Source: Marinifilum_A sediminis (lineage in GTDB: Bacteria > Bacteroidota > Bacteroidia > Bacteroidales > Marinifilaceae). Taken from it: a stretch of DNA of 64,000 bases. Every line of letters begins with the position of its first letter. Position 1 is the first letter of the stretch. The translations under genes were made by a program, and so were the position numbers. The notes under the pieces were generated by a model. It was not told the DNA's origin. It did no database searches and was given only the letters and a program-made list of their open reading frames with translations. Of this stretch, positions 1 to 9,115 are shown one piece after another. The stretch spans positions 78,129-142,128 of the forward strand of contig CANMCX010000009.1 in NCBI GenBank assembly GCA_947496465.1, read 5' to 3'.

Positions 1-36
1 GTTTCATATCTGTAAATTCTTTGAGATTAGTTTTTA

Positions 37-1371
37 TTATTGTAGATCTTTTTCAAGAAGTAGTTCTAATTGAAATACCGACACATGATATTTATATAAA
101 GCACTTATATATTCCAGGTTCTTAAGCAATGAAACAGATTCTGCTTGAAGAACATCGGTAGTTTTCTCTAAACCTTGCTTGTAACGATCATTTCGAATCC
201 TAAATGCTTCTTCGGCTTGAACTTTTGCCAGTTTACTTAAATTAATTCTGTCATAAGCAACCTTAAGATTACGCTTCGCTCCTTTTATTTCCATGCTATT
301 TCTAAACTCGTAATCGGCTAAGTCTAATTCTGCAATTTTTAATTCGGCTTTTGCCTTTTGAACTTTTCCAGCATTTTTATACCCACTAAATAAATTCCAG
401 GAAAGACTGGCACCAATCATATAATTATTAGCTGATGTTCCCAATAGCTGATCATCGTTCCATTCGTAAGCACCAAATGCATTTAATCGAGGAAGAAATC
501 TCATCTTTTCAGATTTCAACATATTTTCTCTTGCTTCCATTCCTTTCTTGTAAGCCATTAAATCCGAACGAACTCCTTCATTCTGGTTATTATTAAGGCT
601 CTGAAGTATCGAAGGTTTTCTTTCTAATTTATCTACTGTAACAATCGACGTTTGAATATCAACACCCAACATGTAAGCTAAGAATTCACCCGCTTGCTTT
701 CTATTATTTTCTGCATCAGCCAGCTGAGTATTTATTTCCAGAACTCTTACTTTGGCTGCCAGAACATCGGCATCTTTCACATAGCCTTGTTTCAAATTGT
801 TTTCGGTAAGTTCTAATGCAGACTGTGCAGTTTCCAATGATTTTTTATAGACTTTTACCGCCTCATTCGCCAATTCCACCTGATAATATGCTTTTTTAAC
901 TTCGAAATTGGTGAAGTAGATCGTTCGTTCTGTTCTAAAATCTACAGCTTGTCTTTTTGCATTGGCTGCCTTTCTTCCATAAATCCCATCGAAATTGATT
1001 AATGGTTGCTCAATAGCAATCTTTGTATTGTAATTCTCAATGCGATCCGGATTATTTAATAACACAGGATTAAAATCAGCCTGTGTTGTTATTTCCTGCT
1101 TTAATTTAAATCCAAAAACTGTGAGTGGATCATTTGTTGTTATCGCGGTGTGTGAAAGATTAATAGTAGGTAAAAAAACAGAATTGCTTTGTCGGAACTC
1201 TGCTTTTGCTACTTGTCCTTGCTCCTTAGCCTTGTTTATTTGCCTATTATTTTCCGATGCCTTAAGCAAGGCATCTTTCAAACTTAATTTCAATTCTGTT
1301 TGCTGCCCCATAACTGGATTGTAATTTCCAACAAGCAGAATACTGATAATTAGATAGGTGAAGTTTCGCAT
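37..1371 (-). CDS. TolC-family outer membrane efflux protein
   Basis: A 444-residue outer membrane channel of the TolC/OEP family, which forms a trimeric exit duct for RND, MFS or ABC exporters. An N-terminal signal peptide (about residues 1-22, ending VMGQQ) is followed by the two repeated helical halves typical of the family, rich in Ala, Glu, Lys and Asn. The C-terminal half contains the usual helix with KQGLEKTTDVLQAE, the region before the second beta hairpin. Length is normal. The gene is last before the window edge, so adaptor and pump genes, if linked, would lie downstream outside the window. A good sigma-A-like promoter sits just upstream. The substrate cannot be told from sequence. 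Confidence 0.93.
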   Translation of the reverse strand: MRNFTYLIISILLVGNYNPVMGQQTELKLSLKDALLKASENNRQINKAKEQGQVAKAEFRQSNSVFLPTINLSHTAITTNDPLTVFGFKLKQEITTQADFNPVLLNNPDRIENYNTKIAIEQPLINFDGIYGRKAANAKRQAVDFRTERTIYFTNFEVKKAYYQVELANEAVKVYKKSLETAQSALELTENNLKQGYVKDADVLAAKVRVLEINTQLADAENNRKQAGEFLAYMLGVDIQTSIVTVDKLERKPSILQSLNNNQNEGVRSDLMAYKKGMEARENMLKSEKMRFLPRLNAFGAYEWNDDQLLGTSANNYMIGASLSWNLFSGYKNAGKVQKAKAELKIAELDLADYEFRNSMEIKGAKRNLKVAYDRINLSKLAKVQAEEAFRIRNDRYKQGLEKTTDVLQAESVSLLKNLEYISALYKYHVSVFQLELLLEKDLQ

Positions 1372-1401
1372 GTTTTTTGTCTCTTTTTTTTGATTTCAGA
1401 T

Positions 1402-1433
1402 CAAATCTATATTGTTTTTTCTATATATCCAAA
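1402..1433 (-). promoter_or_regulatory. Bacteroidota-type promoter of the TolC gene
   Basis: On the minus strand a TTTG box (1430-1433) is separated by 20 nt from TAGATTTG (1402-1409). This matches the Bacteroidota consensus TTTG-N19-21-TAnnTTTG. The predicted transcript start would lie about 25 nt before the ATG at 1371. Confidence 0.7.
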
Positions 1434-1571
1434 TATCTACATGTTTCGGATTTAAATTTAAATTTATAAGTTCTTATTAAAAAACAGATTAGTTACTGAA
1501 ATTTAGGATATTAAAAATCAAAAAACAATAATTACTTTATATAATATATGCTAACTTAACATGAAATAAAA

Positions 1572-1597
1572 AAAGCTTTCCATAAATGGAAAGCTTT
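1572..1597 (-). terminator. Intrinsic terminator after cinA (bidirectional)
   Basis: A perfect 10-bp stem AAAGCTTTCC / GGAAAGCTTT with a 6-nt loop has T-runs on both sides. It lies 27 nt past the cinA stop and separates cinA from the TolC gene. Confidence 0.85.
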
Positions 1598-1623
1598 TTT
1601 CTCTTAAATTCGAATGAGATATT

Positions 1624-2862
1624 TTATTCTTTCAACTCGATAAGAAGGAGATTCAGAACTTTTAGTGCTGCCACACGAATGTTTCGTTCTCGAACTTTGT
1701 AAAGTGATAACTTTTGAGAAATTACTTTTGATTTAGATGCTAAAGCAATCCATACCGTTCCAACCGGTTTTTCTTCTGTACCTCCATCTGGTCCCGCAAT
1801 TCCAGATGTTGCAAGTGCATAGTCCACATTTAAAGCCTTTCTCGCTCCTATTGCCATTTGTTCAACAACCTGTTGACTAACCGCACCAAAGTTGTTTAAA
1901 TCCTCAACATTTACACCCAGAACTTTTTCCTTAATTTCATTGCAATAGGATACAATACTTCCTTTAAAATATTCTGAACTACCAGAATGTGAAGTTATCA
2001 AATGTGCGATATAGCCACCTGTGCAACTTTCAGCTGTACCCATTGTCAAACCTTTTTCTTTTAAAAGTTTGGCAACACTTTCCTCCATTGGAGTATCATC
2101 AAAACCAAAAATATTTTCAGGAATAATTTTCTCTAACAATTCAACTTGTTTGTTGATTGCAAGCTCCAAATCTTCTTTATTTTCACCTGTAACGCTTAAT
2201 CGCAATCGAACTTGTCCTGGTGATGGTAAATATGCCAGTTTCATTCCTTTGGGAAGATTTCCCTCCCAATCTTCTAACATTTCAGCTAATAAGGATTCAC
2301 CAATCCCTTGAGTCATAATTGTTCTATGAACAATTGCTGGAGTTGAATAGCACGTACGTAAAGCATTTAATACACCATTCTCCATAATTCCTTTCATTTC
2401 GAAAGGTACGCCTGGCATGGATATAACTACTTTGCCATCACGTTCGAACCACATGCATGGTGCCGAACCAAAATTATTATCAATAATTCTGGCTTGATCA
2501 GGAACAAGAGCCTGTTCCACATTAAAATGATTCATTGGAATACCATAACGCGACAATCTTTCCTGAATTTTTAGGTACAACTTATCATCTTGCACCAATT
2601 TCATCCCAAAATAATCACTCAATGTCTTTTTCGTAATATCATCATTGGTTGGTCCCAATCCTCCTGTCATTAACACCAATGAAACTCTCTTAAATGATTC
2701 TTCTATGGAATTAATAATATCATTTTTTTGATCTGAAATACTATTGATTCTGGAAACATCGATACCAATTTTATTCAGTTCTTTTGCCATCCATGCTGAA
2801 TTGGTGTCTACGACTTGTCCAATTAGTATCTCATCACCAATGGTTATTATTTCTGCTTGCAT
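1624..2862 (-). CDS. cinA: CinA family nicotinamide-nucleotide amidohydrolase
   Basis: A 412-residue two-domain CinA protein. The N-terminal MoCF-like domain (about residues 1-170) carries the GDEIL and MTGGLGPTNDD motifs. The C-terminal PncC-type amidase domain has the AESCTGG nucleophile signature and the ATSGIAGPDGG motif. The family deamidates nicotinamide mononucleotide in NAD salvage, and the N-terminal part can act as an ADP-ribose pyrophosphatase. Length matches full-length CinA. It lies 33 bp downstream of the M48 protease gene, probably co-transcribed, and ends in a strong terminator. Confidence 0.95.
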   Translation of the reverse strand: MQAEIITIGDEILIGQVVDTNSAWMAKELNKIGIDVSRINSISDQKNDIINSIEESFKRVSLVLMTGGLGPTNDDITKKTLSDYFGMKLVQDDKLYLKIQERLSRYGIPMNHFNVEQALVPDQARIIDNNFGSAPCMWFERDGKVVISMPGVPFEMKGIMENGVLNALRTCYSTPAIVHRTIMTQGIGESLLAEMLEDWEGNLPKGMKLAYLPSPGQVRLRLSVTGENKEDLELAINKQVELLEKIIPENIFGFDDTPMEESVAKLLKEKGLTMGTAESCTGGYIAHLITSHSGSSEYFKGSIVSYCNEIKEKVLGVNVEDLNNFGAVSQQVVEQMAIGARKALNVDYALATSGIAGPDGGTEEKPVGTVWIALASKSKVISQKLSLYKVRERNIRVAALKVLNLLLIELKE

Positions 2863-2895
2863 GATACTTGAATTTCTAATAATAAAACTAATTAT

Positions 2896-4140
2896 TTAGG
2901 ATTCTTTTTTATAATTAATTGCTTTTAATCGTTGTAATAGTGTTGGGTGTGAGTAATAAAAGAAAACGTATGCTTTGTGCGGTGTTAAATTACTTAAGGA
3001 ACTAATTGACAGTTTTATCAATGCATCACCCAATGCTTTTCCATTGTAATTTACATCAGCAAATTCATCGGCTTGATATTCATTATGTCTCGACCAAACA
3101 TTCATAATCAATCCTAAAATTGTTGAAATTGGCGAATACAATATGCCAAAGGCTATTAAACCTAAATGAAAACCATGTACTTCGGATCCTAATGCTTCTG
3201 ATAAAGCAGGATTACCAATAAAAATGGAAAAAATATAAAACATTAAACCGGTTTGCATCAAGGATAAAGCGATTCCACTTAAAGTATGTTTTTTCTGATA
3301 ATGACCAATCTCGTGAGCCAAAACCGCTACAATTTCTTCTGTTGTGAGTTCATTAATTAAGGTATCAAATAAAACAATTCTCTTTTTAGCTCCTAATCCA
3401 CTAAAATAGGCATTTCCTTTAGATGATCTCTTTGAACCATCCATTACAAAAACATTGTCCAGTTTAAAATCAGCCTTGTTAGCAAATTCTTCTATTGCCG
3501 ATTTTAATTCTCCATCTTCCAAAGGAGTTTGCTTATTAAAAAAGGGTACAATCACAGAAGAGTAAAACATGGTCATAAAAATCATAAAACCTGCAAGAAC
3601 AGACCACGCCATCCACCAAAAATTATCGGTAGTTTGCAGATATATCCATATCAATAATGCCAATAAACCTCCGCCAATTATTATTCCTAAAATACCGCCT
3701 TTAATTCTATCTAAAATGAAAGTTTTAATGGTGGTTCGATTGAAACCATACTTTTCTTCAATCACAAAGGTAGAGTAATAAGTAAAGGGCATTCCAACAA
3801 TACTTGAAGCAAGCATAATTACACCAAAAAACAATAGTGCAATTAAAATTGGATGATCTGTAAATTGTCTTGCCAACTCATCAACCCAGGCAAAACCGCC
3901 TAAAACAATCATTAAAAAACTCCCTATAAAGCTTATAGTTGATGATAAAAAACTCAGTTTGTATTTTGCACGTTGATAATCTTGGGATTTTTTATATTTC
4001 TCTTGGTCGTATATACCTTCTAAAACTATAGGTAATTCTGGCGTCCAATTTCTAAGATTTAAAACATCCAATATCCTTTCTAAAAAGAAATCAAATGCAA
4101 GAATACTCAAAATTACATATAGTATAACTGTCGGTGTCAT
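2896..4140 (-). CDS. M48 family CAAX-type membrane metallopeptidase (Ste24-like)
   Basis: A 414-residue integral membrane zinc peptidase of the Ste24/CAAX protease 1 type. The zinc motif is HEIGH at residues 276-280, followed by a later EYQAD segment expected to supply the Glu ligand. The SKRSSKGNAYFSGLG stretch before the active site is characteristic of Ste24 proteins. About six hydrophobic segments surround the catalytic domain. In bacteria these enzymes are membrane proteases of largely unknown substrate; no prenylation role can be inferred. The start is supported by a TAATTTTG promoter box about 25 nt upstream. Confidence 0.93.
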   Translation of the reverse strand: MTPTVILYVILSILAFDFFLERILDVLNLRNWTPELPIVLEGIYDQEKYKKSQDYQRAKYKLSFLSSTISFIGSFLMIVLGGFAWVDELARQFTDHPILIALLFFGVIMLASSIVGMPFTYYSTFVIEEKYGFNRTTIKTFILDRIKGGILGIIIGGGLLALLIWIYLQTTDNFWWMAWSVLAGFMIFMTMFYSSVIVPFFNKQTPLEDGELKSAIEEFANKADFKLDNVFVMDGSKRSSKGNAYFSGLGAKKRIVLFDTLINELTTEEIVAVLAHEIGHYQKKHTLSGIALSLMQTGLMFYIFSIFIGNPALSEALGSEVHGFHLGLIAFGILYSPISTILGLIMNVWSRHNEYQADEFADVNYNGKALGDALIKLSISSLSNLTPHKAYVFFYYSHPTLLQRLKAINYKKES

Positions 4141-4163
4141 TGATATTTTTTTTAATGAATTAA

Positions 4164-4193
4164 CAAAATTAAAAAACCCCTAAAAGAATCAAC
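4164..4193 (-). promoter_or_regulatory. Promoter of the M48 protease gene, overlapping a terminator
   Basis: On the minus strand a TAATTTTG -7 box (4164-4171) is preceded at 18 nt by GTTG (4190-4193), one mismatch from TTTG. The -33 element falls in the loop of the upstream gene's terminator hairpin. Confidence 0.45.
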
Positions 4194-4202
4194 CTTTAGG
4201 GG
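4177..4202 (-). terminator. Terminator of the lipoprotein/VWA-like operon
   Basis: Stem CCCCTAAA / TTTAGGGG with a 10-nt loop, followed on the minus strand by six T. It lies 20 nt after the stop of the lipoprotein gene. Confidence 0.8.
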
Positions 4203-4222
4203 GAATATTTTTATTGTTTTTA

Positions 4223-5287
4223 TTATTTTTCACCAAAGAACTTGTCCAATCTGTAGTTATTTTGTGTTCGTTCTGTTAACAATTTGTAATACTCTTTTAC
4301 TATTTTATATTCAGATGGTTTTTTCTCCAAATTACGATAAAAATTAATTGATTTTCTCATCCAATGATTAGCTTTTGAAAATTCTTCTTTTAATTCATAT
4401 CCCATTGCCATATTGTAGGCAGCTCTTCCGGCAATTTTAACTTTTTCAGATTTTGATAATTTCTCCCAAAGCAACATAGATTGCTCTAAATCATCATTTT
4501 CAAGATAATATCGAGCCAAACCAAAATCCTTATCTCCTGCACTAAAGTACTTTCTGGAAATGGTATTCCAGGTCGGAGAAATCAACTCAGCATATTGTCT
4601 ACCAATTTCGTACGAAACTTCCGACATTAACGTTATTCTTCTTGGTAACTTCTCCTCCACCAGAGTTTTATGCGATGTAGAATTCACTTCTGTAAATAAA
4701 CTATCCGTAATTATACGTTCATCATGATATTTCTTTACCAATGGATCATAAATTCGCCAAATCGAGTAATAATTTATATCTGTTATTCCCCAATATTCCT
4801 CTTCTTCCAACACTTCGTACTTATTAAAAATTTGAATATCCTCCAAGCATATTAACACATCTGAACCTGTTAATTCACAAACACTATCAACTTGTGCCCA
4901 TGACATTGGTTCAAAATTCCTATCCCCTACAATATATTTAGGAGGTAATTGTATAAAAGGGATTGTATCAACTTCCAAATATTCTGATAAATTTTCAGAT
5001 AGACCTAAATGACAATTTTCTGCTTTGATACTATCATAATTTGTAGAATCGAAATAATTTAATGTGTTAAGTTTAAAATATTGCCCTAATGTATCAATAT
5101 CAAAATTTGTGTTTCGGTCGACAAAACCATAAGTTTTTACATCGGGTGGGATAATAATATCAGGTGCTCTTAATGCTTCAAACTGATACAATGCCGTAGT
5201 TTGGCAGGATGATAATAAAAACAGAGAAAATACTACACAGTAATATCTCCAGAGTATTTTGCTTTTGTTAATAAAATAATTAGTCAT
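4223..5287 (-). CDS. Lipoprotein with C-terminal repeats, DUF6340-like
   Basis: A 354-residue predicted lipoprotein. A hydrophobic leader ends in the lipobox LSSC with Cys28 as the acylated residue, so the mature protein is membrane anchored. Beyond the central beta-rich part, residues from about 255 to the end (ARYYLENDDLEQSMLLWEKL onwards) look like two TPR-type helical repeats. The layout matches my memory of the Bacteroidota DUF6340 family, but that family name is not certain. It starts 27 bp after the upstream membrane protein gene, so the two are probably one operon. Function is unknown. Confidence 0.75.
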   Translation of the reverse strand: MTNYFINKSKILWRYYCVVFSLFLLSSCQTTALYQFEALRAPDIIIPPDVKTYGFVDRNTNFDIDTLGQYFKLNTLNYFDSTNYDSIKAENCHLGLSENLSEYLEVDTIPFIQLPPKYIVGDRNFEPMSWAQVDSVCELTGSDVLICLEDIQIFNKYEVLEEEEYWGITDINYYSIWRIYDPLVKKYHDERIITDSLFTEVNSTSHKTLVEEKLPRRITLMSEVSYEIGRQYAELISPTWNTISRKYFSAGDKDFGLARYYLENDDLEQSMLLWEKLSKSEKVKIAGRAAYNMAMGYELKEEFSKANHWMRKSINFYRNLEKKPSEYKIVKEYYKLLTERTQNNYRLDKFFGEK

Positions 5288-5314
5288 TTGGCAGTTATAT
5301 TCTTTAGATTTGGA

Positions 5315-7408
5315 TTAGTTTCCTAACCAATATTTTCGCAAAAACCATTCCAAAATCATTATTATGACAATAAAACTTAATAAATATACTAAATCAACAG
5401 CATAACCATAACTTACTTCTGTTGTAACTGTAGGTTTCGTTCTTTTTTCGGATAACAGAAATTTCTTTAATTTTTCCAAATTAAGCAATGTAAAATACTC
5501 ACCATTGGAACTTTTCGAAATTTGTTTTAATAATTTCCCATTTGCCTCCAAGTTCTTTGATTCAAGATTATTATCTCTTACGACGAATGCGCCATTTGCT
5601 TTTAATTCTTTTTCTAGACCAACAGTTTTAATCTGATATGTATATTTATCTTTCTCAAGAAAATTTAAAGATAAAGAATAAGCAAGATCATCTTTGTTAA
5701 AATTATAATTGTAATTTTTCCCTTTGCTATCTGTAAAAACAATATTTAAATCCGGTTTGTTCGTAATCTGATAACTTTTATTATACAATTCCGCATCAAT
5801 TTTAATCACATCGCCTTTAATAAAATCTTTATCATGCTTCAAAATCAATTGATCTTTATTCACTTTAAGAGCCTGATATTGCACCATTCTATTTAAAAGC
5901 TCATTAAAAGAATCATTCGATTCATACATCTGAAATTCATACAGTTTCCATCGCCACAATCCCTCTCCAAAAATCCAAGCAATTTTTTGATCGTAGATAG
6001 AACTAAAAGAAATTAAAGGATATTTAGTACTAATTCCTTTCACTTTCTGATTTGCCAAAACTTGATTTTCCACATTAAAATTTACCATTCCAAATGGAGC
6101 TTGAAGTGGCGGCAATTTTTCAAAAATATTATCCTTAGAAATATCAGATTGGAACAAACTAAATAACTTATTTCCATCATAAACTGCATTCTGAACCAAG
6201 TCGCTATTTTGGGGAAAGTTTACACCTAATTCCAATATATTTAATTCTGCTAAGCCTGAACTTCCTCCAATAATCATCAACAAAGGAATTTTTTGTTGAA
6301 CCACTCTTTGAAACAAAGCAGCATAAGAATTTTCTGTAGATGGAATCTGATACATCACGCACAAATTCACATTTTTTAAATCAACATTTTTCTCCGATAC
6401 ATCAATTAATTCTGTATTGAAGTTTTTGTTTTCATCCAAAGCCGATTTTATAGCCGCAAGATCAGGATGATATTGATCAAAACAAATTGCTATTTTTCTT
6501 TTACTTTCCAATACTTCTACAACAAATTCGCTTGAGTTATTCTTTAATGTATACTCTTCGGAATCACTTATTACATTAACCACAAATCGTTGAATTCCTT
6601 TTTTATTAGCTTGTATAAAATAATCCTTTTCAATATAAAATGATGTTTTTTCAGAACTGATTTCATCCTGGATTAAAACTTTATTTTCTCTTTTAATCTC
6701 AATTTGAAAATTACCAGAAGTGATATTATTTGCTTTAATACCAACTCTAACCGGCATTTTATTATTTGTAAATGCAATTTTATTCGATTTTACAGAATAG
6801 ATAGAGACATCACTTATTGCACTTGTATCACCCAATTGTATGGTATGTATAGGAATTCCTAGTTTATTTACCTCATAAGCTGGATTCTTTCCGGTATTGT
6901 ACAATCCATCACTAGCTAAAAGAACCTGAATATTCTCATTTGCACCATAATTATCTTTTAAAAAAGTCAAGAATTCTGAAAAGTCTGTTTGCGAATCTTC
7001 GAACTGAAAAGTATCCAGGTTTTTTACATTTTCGCCAAATGTGAATTTATTGATTTTGTATTTCCCTTCTACATCCTTAAAAAAAGTTGTGATTTCATTG
7101 GGATACTGATTTAAATAATAAGAGGAATCTTTAGAAAAACGTATGGATGAAGAATTATCCTGAGCGAAAATAAGAATAGGTTTATTCTCTACTCTTTTAT
7201 TGTATTTTACCCGTGGTCCTAAAAGAAGAGATAAGATTAAAAAATAGGCTGTAAACCTAAGACCTGACAGCATTAAAACTTGCAATCGAGACAAGTTATT
7301 ATGATATTTATTTTTGTGAAAATACTGCCAATATACAAGTCCTAAGGAAACTAATATTATAGGCAATAACCACCATAAAGATTTTTGTGTTACAAGAGAT
7401 ACGTCCAA
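5315..7408 (-). CDS. VWA-like membrane-anchored protein, function unknown
   Basis: A 697-residue protein with two N-terminal membrane segments (about 12-28 and 48-64), a large soluble part, and one C-terminal membrane segment ending WFLRKYW. The region after the second helix (ILIFAQDNSSSIRF, then LLASDGLYNTG) looks like a von Willebrand A fold with a degenerate DxSxS metal site, as in BatA-like and other Bacteroidota cell-envelope proteins. A glutamine-amidotransferase-like segment may follow around residue 310-400. It is the first gene of an operon with the downstream lipoprotein. A partner or role cannot be named from sequence. Confidence 0.8.
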   Translation of the reverse strand: MDVSLVTQKSLWWLLPIILVSLGLVYWQYFHKNKYHNNLSRLQVLMLSGLRFTAYFLILSLLLGPRVKYNKRVENKPILIFAQDNSSSIRFSKDSSYYLNQYPNEITTFFKDVEGKYKINKFTFGENVKNLDTFQFEDSQTDFSEFLTFLKDNYGANENIQVLLASDGLYNTGKNPAYEVNKLGIPIHTIQLGDTSAISDVSIYSVKSNKIAFTNNKMPVRVGIKANNITSGNFQIEIKRENKVLIQDEISSEKTSFYIEKDYFIQANKKGIQRFVVNVISDSEEYTLKNNSSEFVVEVLESKRKIAICFDQYHPDLAAIKSALDENKNFNTELIDVSEKNVDLKNVNLCVMYQIPSTENSYAALFQRVVQQKIPLLMIIGGSSGLAELNILELGVNFPQNSDLVQNAVYDGNKLFSLFQSDISKDNIFEKLPPLQAPFGMVNFNVENQVLANQKVKGISTKYPLISFSSIYDQKIAWIFGEGLWRWKLYEFQMYESNDSFNELLNRMVQYQALKVNKDQLILKHDKDFIKGDVIKIDAELYNKSYQITNKPDLNIVFTDSKGKNYNYNFNKDDLAYSLSLNFLEKDKYTYQIKTVGLEKELKANGAFVVRDNNLESKNLEANGKLLKQISKSSNGEYFTLLNLEKLKKFLLSEKRTKPTVTTEVSYGYAVDLVYLLSFIVIIMILEWFLRKYWLGN

Positions 7409-7431
7409 TTCTAATATTTTTATTATTAAAA

Positions 7432-7439
7432 CAAATGTA
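7432..7439 (-). promoter_or_regulatory. Possible -7 promoter box of the VWA-like gene
   Basis: TACATTTG on the minus strand, an exact TAnnTTTG match about 24 nt before the ATG. No good TTTG is found at the expected spacing, so this is only a candidate. Confidence 0.35.
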
Positions 7440-7842
7440 ACAAACTATTCCTGTCGATTATTAAAATACAAACCGATATTTTATTAGAATTGTCATTTTT
7501 CAAAAGAGTACAAATTCAACTAAATAATATTCAATCATTTCATAAATCAATCTCAAATGCAATTTTTAAAATAGACTTTTTAAATGCAATAAGAATCTAG
7601 TCAATCTATTGATTTTAAAATGTGATTTCACCAATAATATTCCATTTAAATAGATTGAAATCACAAGATTTAGCACCAAAATCTATCTTGAATTAATCTA
7701 AAGAAGCAAGATAATTAAAGTTTTAAACTTCTTTAACACTTTTTCAGTCCATTTAACCCCAATCTCAGCTACATTTGTAATAGACAAAACAGAAAAGTGG
7801 TTTTTTCATAGAAGAGAATAGGGTTATAAAGTGAATAGAAAG
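7440..7842. other. Non-coding intergenic stretch with interleaved inverted repeats
   Basis: About 400 AT-rich bases without a credible reading frame. The only structure I see is CAATCTATT (7602-7610) with AATAGATTG (7649-7657), interleaved with TGTGATTTCA (7621-7630) and TGAAATCACA (7656-7665). A TACATTTG on the plus strand at 7770-7777 has no partner box. Confidence 0.5.
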
Positions 7843-7864
7843 AAGTCGGGGTGGTTCCCGACTT
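7843..7864 (-). terminator. Terminator after the EamA permease gene
   Basis: Perfect stem AAGTCGGG / CCCGACTT with a 6-nt loop, starting three bases past the permease stop codon. The T-run is stronger on the plus strand, so it may work in both directions. Confidence 0.75.
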
Positions 7865-7866
7865 TT

Positions 7867-8742
7867 TTATTTAATAACCATCTGTTTTAAATCCTTCCAT
7901 TTTAGCTCTGCAAACAGAATCCCACAGAAAATCAATAATCCTCCTATAATTGTTCTCTCAGTTAATGCTTCGTTTAAATAGAAATATGCGGTTATTGCAG
8001 CAAATAATGGTTCAAATGAAAATATAATGGAAGTTGTAATTTCTGATATGTATTTCTGATAATAGTTTTGCACCGTATACATAAATGCTGTTGCAAATAA
8101 AGCAGTAAACAAAATTGCCTGCCATAGTTTATATTGCGTTGGAACATATAAATCTCCATTTATTCCCGCATAAACAATGCATACAATTCCAACCAATAAA
8201 AATTGTAACAGCGATAACAAAACACCATCACATTTTTTGCTGTATTTCCCAACCATAATTATATAAATGGCAAATAAAATTGCAGATAAAAACACCCAGC
8301 TATCACCTATATTAAATTCTATTTTACTCCCTAATGTTAGCAAACTTAATCCTGAAGTTGCTAAAACAACAGCTATTAGAATATTAATTGAAGGTATTTT
8401 CTTCTGAATTATGGCTAAAATAATTGGCACAAAAACAACCGACAAGCCAGTAATAAAACCGCCTTTTGATGCACTGGTATATTGCAACCCAATGGTTTGA
8501 GCCAGAAAACTAAATAGAAGTGGGAGTGATAAAAGAGAAGCATTCTTAAAGGTTTCCCAATTGATTTTTCTAAGTCTTTTTATAAAAATAAGACCAAGTA
8601 CAAGGCTTGCCAATAAAAAGCGATACCCAAGAAAGCCAGCAACACTAATTAATGATACGGCATCTTTAATAAACACAAATGTCATTCCCCAAAAAATGGT
8701 TCCTAACAGAAGTAGTAATATTGATTTGTTTTTTATACTCAT
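7867..8742 (-). CDS. EamA/DMT-family permease
   Basis: A 291-residue inner membrane protein with ten predicted hydrophobic helices arranged as two EamA repeats, typical of the drug/metabolite transporter superfamily. The N-terminal LLLLGTIFWGMTFVFIKDA segment and the second-half SFEPLFAAITAYFYLNE motif are characteristic. Members export amino acids, nucleotides or other small metabolites, but the substrate cannot be predicted here. It is monocistronic, with a terminator touching its stop codon and a 370-bp structured region upstream. The start at 8742 follows no Shine-Dalgarno sequence, as is normal in this phylum. Confidence 0.92.
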   Translation of the reverse strand: MSIKNKSILLLLLGTIFWGMTFVFIKDAVSLISVAGFLGYRFLLASLVLGLIFIKRLRKINWETFKNASLLSLPLLFSFLAQTIGLQYTSASKGGFITGLSVVFVPIILAIIQKKIPSINILIAVVLATSGLSLLTLGSKIEFNIGDSWVFLSAILFAIYIIMVGKYSKKCDGVLLSLLQFLLVGIVCIVYAGINGDLYVPTQYKLWQAILFTALFATAFMYTVQNYYQKYISEITTSIIFSFEPLFAAITAYFYLNEALTERTIIGGLLIFCGILFAELKWKDLKQMVIK

Positions 8743-8887
8743 ATTTCAACTGATTTGATATTTACATGTAAATTATTCACATTTTAATTGAACTATACAA
8801 TTAAGCATGTGAGACCGAATGCAATATCCACTCAGCAATCTACTTGTAAAAAATATCCAAAATAACTTGTTGAATTTGTCCCAAATC

Positions 8888-8990
8888 AGCTTCATAACTT
8901 ATCAATTAATAAGTGAAGCTATGGTACACAGTGTAGATCTGTGATGAGCTAAGATGATATTCGAGGTCTTCCATAGCATGGAATATCATC
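8888..8990. repeat. Three consecutive hairpins in the 8743-9115 gene-free stretch
   Basis: The 373-bp gap holds three stem-loops in a row: AGCTTCA..CTTAT with ATAAGTGAAGCT (8888-8920), CACAG / CTGTG (8927-8943) and a perfect 10-bp GATGATATTC / GAATATCATC (8953-8990). GCTATGG (8918-8924) can also pair with CCATAGC (8971-8977). No T-run follows, so these are not simple terminators. It could be a degraded repeat or a structured RNA. Confidence 0.45.
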
Positions 8991-9115
8991 AACTGTAATT
9001 CTTATAGATGCTCAATCTGTTGCGAAGGTAATTTTTTTAATGAAATACTCAAATAATTTTGATTTTTACTTACAAAAAAATAAAACTCAATAAAATATCT
9101 ACAATTAGTATCTTT

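Noticed and set aside
7770..7868. Small RNA between TACATTTG and the hairpin at 7843
   Set aside because: No -33 box at proper spacing and the hairpin is explained as the permease terminator.
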